A stretch of 64,000 nucleotides of DNA from Aphidius gifuensis (Eukaryota; Arthropoda; Insecta; Hymenoptera; Braconidae): assembly GCF_014905175.1 (NCBI RefSeq), contig NC_057792.1:11883321-11947320 (forward strand). Direction: 5' to 3'. The notes beneath the pieces are model-generated. The model saw nothing but the letters and a program-made list of their open reading frames with translations, did not search any database and had not been told where the DNA came from. Within the stretch, counting starts at the first letter, position 1; every line of letters starts with the position of its first letter. The translations under genes and the position numbers were made by a program. Shown piece by piece: positions 57,584-64,000 of this stretch.

Positions 57584-58525
57584 CACGGAAAAAAATTTTC
57601 ACCAAATTTTACTATGCTGCCACATTACCATAGAACTATCTTTTGATTATCAAAAAATTTACTATCATTTAAACGAAAAAAAACAATTGTAGTCTTGAAA
57701 AATTAAAATGTACCATAGCAATTTTCTCACGTTTTTTTTTTTGCTATTTCCCGATGAAAAAATTACAACGCATAAAGAATCTTTTACAGAACCCAAATTT
57801 AAAATCTAAAATAATCCAGCCTAAAAATTACATTGCAGCATAGCAAAAAATATTTTTTTTTTTTTGGCTTTGTATATTTATAAATTTTACTCTGTTGTTG
57901 TGGACAAAATTAAAATGATCCTCTGAAAATTTACAATGTAGCATAGTAATTTTAAAAGCTTTCTTGGAATTCCTGTAAGTGTCACTAACAAATACAAAGC
58001 AACATATTTAAAATTACAATGTGGCATAGCAAAATTGATGACGGACTCAGAAATGTCAACAGTCCCCACTTTTTAGTCGACTGCGCATGCGTGACTTTGC
58101 TTATTTTCCGATTGTTGATGTAAAACAAATAAAACTTTATTTTCACATGCGGTATCGTGGCGCAACGGATACCGTGTAGGGTTTGTAACCGAAAGGTATG
58201 GGGTTCAAGTTCTGAGCCTGGACGGTTTTTTATGTCTACGTATTTATTGTAGAAAAAAAAAAAAAACAAACAAAAAAATTTTTTTATATAATTATTTCTT
58301 TGAGCGTTTATAAACAAAGCAAATTTTGCGTTTGACCATTTTAAAAATTACTATGCTACACCGCGGAAGGTCGCATGGCCAGTATAGGTGGCGTTCTTCA
58401 ATGAAAATTGCTATGTTCCATCTCGATTTTTAATATGATGCTCTTATGGTACCAGCTTACTGTAACACAACGCAAAAATTGCTATATGCTATTATATTAA
58501 AAAAAAATGTAAATTTTGTTCCGTG
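57584..58525 (+). mobile_element. TA-target MITE (Tc1/mariner-like) with tRNA-like module
   Basis: CACGGAAAAAAATTTT at 57584 and its imperfect complement ending CCGTG at 58525 are flanked by TA on both sides (57582-57583, 58526-58527). The uninterrupted sequence at 2430-2440 reads CATATGAA as complement, with one TA. It is 942 bp with no transposase frame. A truncated copy lies at 36402-36940. Confidence 0.92.
58150..58223 (+). other. tRNA-like module in the TA-target MITE
   Basis: Box A TCGTGGCGCAACGG and box B GGGTTCAAGTTC lie about 50 bp apart, with GGGTTTGTAACC where an anticodon arm would be, then a T6 run at 58226. The acceptor stem does not pair, so it is tRNA-derived rather than a tRNA. 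The copy at 36443-36514 preserves boxes and spacing. Confidence 0.65.
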
Positions 58526-58686
58526 TATGAAAATTTTTCGCGCAATTAATAAAACTCGGTTTCTAGTATATGTGTGATTTTTTTCAAGACTTTTTCATCA
58601 TTTTTTCTATCCGAAAAAAATGGTTGAAATCTCCATAAGAGCCAATGTTAAATATTATTTTCAATAATTAATTACAAAAAATTTAA

Positions 58687-59481
58687 GGTATAACCGGCCA
58701 AAATTTTTGGGGGCGTGTCTTAAATATACTGCCTATGCTTTTTACATAGATAGTTTTTGCGTTGCCAACCCCAAATAACTAAAAAAATGGATCTTTTTCG
58801 GTCGTTTGTGGCTTATTAATAATACTTTTTACTAGAGAATCTTATCATTTCGTCTATGTTATTGCATGATAAATCATATTCTTGTAATTTAAACAATTTT
58901 AATTAGTTTTTATTTTCTCGTAATGACCCCGGCAATAGTGCTTTTTTTGTCAGTTTGCAACACTGATCTTGACGCCATCTTAATATCTATTTCATGAATG
59001 TATGTGTGTGTCAGCTGTGTAAAAGCTAAACATGGATGCTAAATTTTGCTAAATTTGCTGTTTAAATTTTCCCGCTCCAATGCGCTGTTGCCAGAGCCTC
59101 AATACTTGTTCTCATAAAATTGCTAAAAATCGTGTTTTTAGCTTATATTTTTATTAATTACGTGAGATTTGGTCTTATAAGCCCATTTCATCCTGATATC
59201 AAAAAATTCCTTATTTTTTCTTTCATTATCTATTAGTTTTTGGGATAGGTGAGACCAAAACAAGTATTGTTTTGTTTAGTTCGTAGATATTTTCTAACAC
59301 CTCCTCCCATAAGAGCCCATGTTTAACCTCTCTAAATTATGTCAACTTTGAATAATTATTTAAAAAAAAAAAGTCTTATAACTTAAAAACTGAATTGACA
59401 AAAAGATGCATTATTATTTCATTTATCTAAATTATTAATTTCATGAGCCTCAGACTATTTTTCATTTTGGCCGGTTATACC
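58687..59481. mobile_element. TTAA-flanked element with GGTATAACCGGCCAAAAT ends
   Basis: TTAA at 58683-58686 and 59482-59485 flank a 795-bp element whose ends are inverted over 18 bp. The uninterrupted sister copy (about 2280) has a single TTAA at this point. No transposase frame recognised. Non-piggyBac-like terminal bases make the superfamily uncertain. Confidence 0.92.
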
Positions 59482-59670
59482 TTAACCGATCAACATAAGA
59501 AAATAATTATACCGTTGTATTTAGAATGAAAAGATCTACTTGTGTACAAAATTTCAAAACATTCTCATTATATTCAAAAAAAAGAGTAATTTCTGCATAA
59601 CATCCTTAAAATATTTTTTAAAAAATCATTTTTCACGCTATACGACAGCCATTATTTCTCATTATTTCAA

Positions 59671-60228
59671 ATCCCTGATGAAAAAAATCTGGCAGATTCT
59701 GTCAGGTTAATTTATAAATATTGTTTTTTTTTAATTAATTGATTTTTTTGAATTAATACAATTGATCAGGAGACATCAAGTCGTCATCGAATTATTAGTC
59801 TGTTATAATTCATTCTTTTATAGCTCATTTATCGTTATTTTACGTTAGTTGTTATTCAGAGATTCTCACGTGTGCTCTTGTCAGAGTTAATTCACCTATA
59901 TAGGAACTGAGATTATGGTACTTATAAAAAATTAAAAAACATACTAACGTTCAAAAAATCTGCAACGCTTCGAGATTGAAGTTTCTTGATACCTTACAGT
60001 GATGTTTATAGAAACTACAATAATTCGTCCAGGATTTTTTTTTTTTTTTTTTAGAATTTCCTGGTGAAAACAGTCAGGCAGATTCTGGCAGATAATGACA
60101 AATTCTTACCAATTCTGGCAGAGTCTCACAGATTCTTACAGATTTAGACTGGTTTAGTGGTTTTTGGAACAACTGCCAGATTCTTGCAGATTATTCTGTC
60201 AGATTCTGCCAGTTTTTTTTTACCAGGG
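59671..60228. mobile_element. MITE-like element rich in CTGGCAGATTCTG
   Basis: The left end ATCCCTGATGAAAAAAATCT and the right end, as complement ATCCCTGGTAAAAAAAAACT, are imperfect inverted repeats, both followed by CTGGCAGA. The right part contains many CAGATTCT/AGAATCTG words. Confidence 0.7.
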
Positions 60229-60388
60229 ATATCATAATTATATAATTTAGATGTTTATTATTAATTCCTAATCAATTTTTTGAGTAATTATAGAATTTTA
60301 AATTAAAGTCATTCCATTCATTTATTATTAACGTAGAATGATTTCTGACTTGTGCGGTCTGGCCACAACATGTAGAAAGTAGCAATAC

Positions 60389-60394
60389 TTTATT
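60389..60394 (-). terminator. Poly(A) signal of the SLC17-like gene
   Basis: AATAAA on the - strand, 90 bp after the stop codon. Confidence 0.55.
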
Positions 60395-60483
60395 AATAAA
60401 ATTTACCATTTATAATAATATAAATGTGACGTGTTGTCTGGGATATCTGGGTAAGTGATAATATTCAATTCAAATATTCATAA

Positions 60484-61225
60484 TCAAGTACTACCCTTGC
60501 TCCAGGGCTGCTCTTTTGCCGATGCAAGAAAGAGATAGAAACAATTCGTTGTCATATTTATACCAGCAGCAAGCCAAAAAACAATGTGCCAACGAGACAG
60601 AGTTTCCTGTAATAGTAAACAAATCATTATTCAAATTACTTTAAATATACCACAAAAAATTTTTCATTTAAAAAATAACCAATTCTAAAATACTAACATG
60701 TTCTTTGATGAGTAAACCAACTACATATGGGGCGAGAAAACCACAGGCATTTGCACAAGCATTACTGAATCCATAAAGAGTTCCTGCGTATCTTGGTGCT
60801 AAAACAATATGATTCATTTGATTACCCGAGTAAATAGCTCCTTGAAGTGATCCTAATCCTGAAAGCATAATCATAACCCAAACACGATCGCATCCTGCCC
60901 AAATTGCACCAAGAAAACTAAGGCTTGGTCCAAGAGAACCGATAGTGTTCCAAAATTTCATTGAAGTTAGCGGTGTCAACAAACGACGTTCCAAAAGTGA
61001 ATCAGCAAAACTTGATATAACTAGACCCATTATCCAAGCAGTTAAGTAAGGCAAAGTTGAGAGAAATGCGTCTTGTTGAACACCAAAATGAAGTATTCGG
61101 TCCATATAAGTTGGTAATTCAGTCAGAAGAGTGTAAAATGCCCAAGACTGACCACATTGTGTTATTGTTATTGCCCACATTGGTCCAGATGTCAATATGT
61201 GATACCAAGGTACACTCGCATTATT
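60484..61225 (-). CDS. SLC17-family anion transporter (sialin / phosphate cotransporter-like), 3' exons
   Basis: Two exons on the - strand: 61225-60698 (176 codons, preceded by TTTCAG, followed by GTTAGT) and 60606-60484 (40 codons plus TGA, preceded by TATTACAG), with a 91-bp phase-0 intron. The peptide begins NASVPW and has the family pattern LTSGPMWAI, WAFYTLLTELPTYM, FLSTLPYLTAWI, RYAGTLYGFSNACANACGF and the C-terminal ETLSRWHIVFWLAAG...KEQPWS. It makes up the C-terminal half of a 12-helix major facilitator protein, with about six membrane helices. Family members move organic anions or phosphate with sodium or protons across plasma, lysosomal or vesicle membranes; the exact substrate cannot be told. 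Upstream exons were not found between 61226 and 64000, so they lie beyond the window or in sequence I could not recognise. Confidence 0.92.
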
Positions 61226-61879
61226 CTGAAATCATAATAGGCGCTTTCGCAAAAATTTCAAAATGCACAAAATTTTTTCATCGAAACGTAACGCAAAAAT
61301 GGACAAATTCGTGGCGACTAGCGGGTATTTCCCACTCGCTAGGCCAAAAAAAAAAAATTATTGTTTTATCTTTTTTTTCCTTAAAAACTATTTTTCATGA
61401 AAAATCGATTTTTTAACGCGGCCCTAGCGCAAAGGAGCTTCTTATGATCCTAATATGATGTCGTTACAACAATCCTATCAAGAATTATGAAGTTGATAGT
61501 ATTTTTCTCACTATCTCTCGATAGCATTATCGTAGCGAGTTCATATGAGACTTGAAAAAAGTGTCTACAAAATCTCTATCGCCCTTATGATCAAATCAGT
61601 TATACGTTTCGAAAAGAAAAAAAAAAATCAAAAATTGAACATTTTTTTTTTTTTTTTCGAAAACTATAATTCACAGCAGAATAATTTTGTACATGGGCAA
61701 AAGGATTTTTGAAAACGTGTTTTTTTGAGCGGTATACGAAGTCTCTATATGACAATTTTATCGCGAGTTATCGACTGTCTAACACTCCGCTAACACTGCG
61801 CTATAAATACAGCATATCCAATAACTCTCGATAGAATTATCATATAGAGACTTTGCATTCAGCTGCGTGAACCTAGCAC
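61226..61879. other. Intron of the SLC17-like gene
   Basis: Non-coding. CTATCTCTCGATAGCATTATC near 61512 and CTCTCGATAGAATTATCATA near 61826 are repeated words that suggest a diverged repeat. Confidence 0.5.
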
Positions 61880-62590
61880 CCCACTTTATCGTAGAAACTT
61901 CTATTAAAGTTCATTTTGAAGGTCTGTATAGTCTGTAAAGTGTAAAGGCTTTAAATTTGTAGTTCAAAAATTGAGGGTGAAGAAAGAGTTAAAAGGTACT
62001 TTCTTCAAAAATTGACTTAGAGCGATGAAATTAGGGGCAATACGTTCGTTGAAATTTGTAGTAATTTGTAGTGAAAAGGGTTTAATTTGTAGTTCAAAAA
62101 GTAAGGGTGGAAAAAGAGTTAAAATGTACTTTCGTAGAAAATTAAAGAAAAATAGTGATAAATAGGTCTAATAGCTTTTTTTGCGGAATTTGTAGTAATT
62201 TGTAGTAAACGAATTTTAATTTTAAGATGGAAAATGATGACAAAAAAAAAAAATTTTTTTTCGTTTACTACAAATTACTACAAATTCTAAGAAAGCTATT
62301 AGACCGATTTATCACTATTTTTTCTTTTAATCCTAAGAAGCTATTTTCTCTTTCCATGCAGAATGGAAGCAGTGCATGCACCCTTAATTTTTGAACTACA
62401 AATTAAACCCTTTTCACCACAAGTACTACAAATCAACGAACGTGGCCCTCTAATTTCATCGCTTTAGTCAATTTTGAAAGCTGCCTTTTCTCCACCCTTA
62501 ATTTTTTGAACTACAAACTCTTTACACTACAAATTACTACAATTAAGACCTTTAAAATGAACTTTACTAGAAGTTTCTACGATAAAGTAA
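61880..62590. mobile_element. Foldback element in the SLC17 intron
   Basis: ACTTTATCGTAGAAACTTCT at 61883 is complementary to the sequence ending at 62588, and the inner arms (TTTGTAGTAATTTGTAGT, TTTGTAGTTCAAAAA) pair around a centre near 62240. No coding region. Confidence 0.82.
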
Positions 62591-63049
62591 GGAGTCTCAA
62601 CTTTGCATTCCGCTCAAAAAATTCGTTTCCTTTTATCGCATATATTATAATCATTCTCTTCATGAGTTATAGTTTTTGAAAAAAAACTAGATTCTTAATT
62701 TTGATTATTTTTTACTTAAAAATATGATTAAAAAAGAACTGATTCTATGAGATCATGATAAAGTCTTTAATGACGCTTAATTTGGGCCTAATACAAAGTC
62801 TTTACGATTATTGTATCAGAATTCTGAGAAAATTTTTTGATGAAAAAAAGAAGAGTTGTGACGGTAGAAATAAACTTCTTGGCAAAATACTTTTTGAAAG
62901 AATAAATAAATTACTTAATAAAAATAATAATTGTTTTGTTAAAAGAAACAAAAAATCTTGAATTAAACAAAATTTGTTTGTATCATTCAGACAACGTTTT
63001 GTAACAAACGATAAATGGTATGTGTCAAGAAAAAAACTTCTAAACGTCA

Positions 63050-63850
63050 ACCATTGTTACTCCTTGACACTAACACTATGATGAATGTTATAATAGATAA
63101 GCTTCTTGTTTCAAACGTTAGAGGGACAGCAACAAGAAATAAACTCCTAAATTTTTGCTACTAGCTGTTTGATACAAACAGTATGAGGATTTTTATTACA
63201 GACTAACTCTTTGTTTCAAACGATTGTAGACTTTTAACAAGAAATAAGCTTCTGAAAATATGCCTCAATATGGCTTTGAAATAAAACAATGGATTCTATT
63301 TACAAACAAGGTATATCGTTTGAAACAAATCAACTTTAGTTTAATGCAAATAATTAAAAGTTTAAATATTTTTTAAATTAATTTCAAAAAAAATTATTTA
63401 AAAATAAATATATTTTTATTTATTATTCATTTTTTATGATTCATTTATTTTCATGTTTTATATTTTTTATTTGTGAATTCTTCACTTTGGTCGACGAAGT
63501 CCAGCTTCGAACTCACGATCCCAGAGTGGGAAGCGGATACCTTGACCGCTGCGCCACGACGACGCTCAAGTAAAGACAACGTTTTTTTCATCTATTTAAA
63601 AAGCTCGATAGACACAGATATATTTTTTTTTTTTCATGCTATATTTCATATTTAAATACGGAAAAAAAATACTTTTATTGTTTTTTTCAGAATTAATTTA
63701 CAATTTTATTAAACTTTTAATTATTTGAATTTAACCTAAGTTGATTTGTTTTGAACAATAATATTGATTGAAACAAAGAGTTAGTCTGTAATAAAAATCC
63801 TCATACTGTTTGTATCAAACAGCTAGTAGCAAAAATTTAGGAGTTTATTT
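63050..63850. mobile_element. Foldback element with tRNA-like module
   Basis: AAACTCCTAAATTTTTGCT at 63141 is complementary to the sequence ending at 63847, and the arm continues for about 85 bp through TACAAACAGTATGAGG. The outer limits are not resolved and may run past the arm. A tRNA-like module sits in the spacer. Confidence 0.78.
63484..63568 (-). other. tRNA-like module in the foldback spacer
   Basis: On the - strand GTCGTCG...CGTCGAC can form an acceptor-like stem with one mismatch; box A is TGGCGCAGCGGTC and box B is GAGTTCGAAGC. The T stem does not pair well. Likely tRNA-derived, possibly a degenerate tRNA gene. Confidence 0.5.
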
Positions 63851-64000
63851 GGCTTGAGGTCAGGGAGGCCGAATTTTATCCGTACAACTGCTATAACTGT
63901 AAGAAATCAAAAATCCCTAGAAAACTCTTACGAGACATATTTAATTGTTACTAGGCAGAGAATTTATCCCGTGAAACATTTGACCGAAAGTATTTTTCTC

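Larger units (their letters stand above)
57358..59605 (-). mobile_element. TTAA-flanked element, second copy, with two nested elements
   Basis: TTAA at 57354-57357 and 59606-59609 flank termini GGAGGTCATGCACAAATT and, on the complement, GGATGTTATGCAGAAATT. It is the reverse-complement relative of 2156-2661. Subtracting the two nested insertions with their duplications (942+2 and 795+4) from 2248 leaves 505 bp, against 506 for the uninterrupted copy. Confidence 0.92.

Noticed and set aside
63473..63655. 60-codon + frame near the right end
   Set aside because: It is the antisense of the tRNA-like module and then low complexity.

Overview
This is a 64 kb piece of an AT-rich insect nuclear genome. 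Short introns in a CIP2A-like gene and an SLC17-like gene, a tRNA-Tyr with an intron, and very many small inverted-repeat transposons point to an insect, plausibly a parasitoid wasp. The species cannot be fixed from the sequence. Two runs of exactly 100 N (5112-5211 and 43689-43788) are scaffold gaps.

Gene content is low. Three host genes are supported: (1) a CIP2A homologue on the + strand (46954-49532), complete apart from a one-base frame conflict at what looks like a U12-type intron; (2) the last two exons of an SLC17 (sialin / inorganic phosphate cotransporter-like) gene on the - strand (60484-61225), whose 5' exons lie beyond or are hidden in the repeats to its right; (3) part of a BEN-domain gene on the + strand (16208-23318) with five full-length and one short copy of the same ~43-codon exon in tandem. 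There is also one intron-containing tRNA-Tyr (7322-7420, - strand).

Everything else is accessory DNA. Layout: 1-1395 unassigned; 1396-4856 a large inverted-repeat element with a nested TTAA element; 5212-11222 broken remains of a virus-like / Polinton-like gene cluster with capsid-like parts, split by an 8-bp-TSD hAT-type element (8389-10860) full of inverted satellite; 11230-13577 satellite and a small MITE; 13578-14930 a dead Ty3/Gypsy pol fragment; 16208-23318 the BEN gene, its introns swollen by satellite and foldback elements; 23590-25887 tandem arrays including a GACACA array and a near-perfect hairpin; 26922-32235 a 4.7 kb palindrome with 203-bp direct repeats on both sides; 32255-35303 two more satellites; 36130-37681 a TATATAA-filled inverted-repeat element; 37732-41202 a foldback with further insertions; 45563-46876 MITEs ending just upstream of CIP2A; 50025-56452 repeats and an RPA-like OB-fold relic; 57358-59605 a three-level nested transposon; 59671-60228 another MITE; 61880-63850 foldback repeats.

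The most informative results come from element arithmetic. In several places the inserted lengths, target-site duplications (TTAA, TA, 8 bp) and uninterrupted sister copies agree to within 0-3 bases, so boundaries can be given with confidence. Two themes recur: inverted-repeat elements whose interior is tandem satellite, and tRNA-like modules carried inside inverted-repeat elements.
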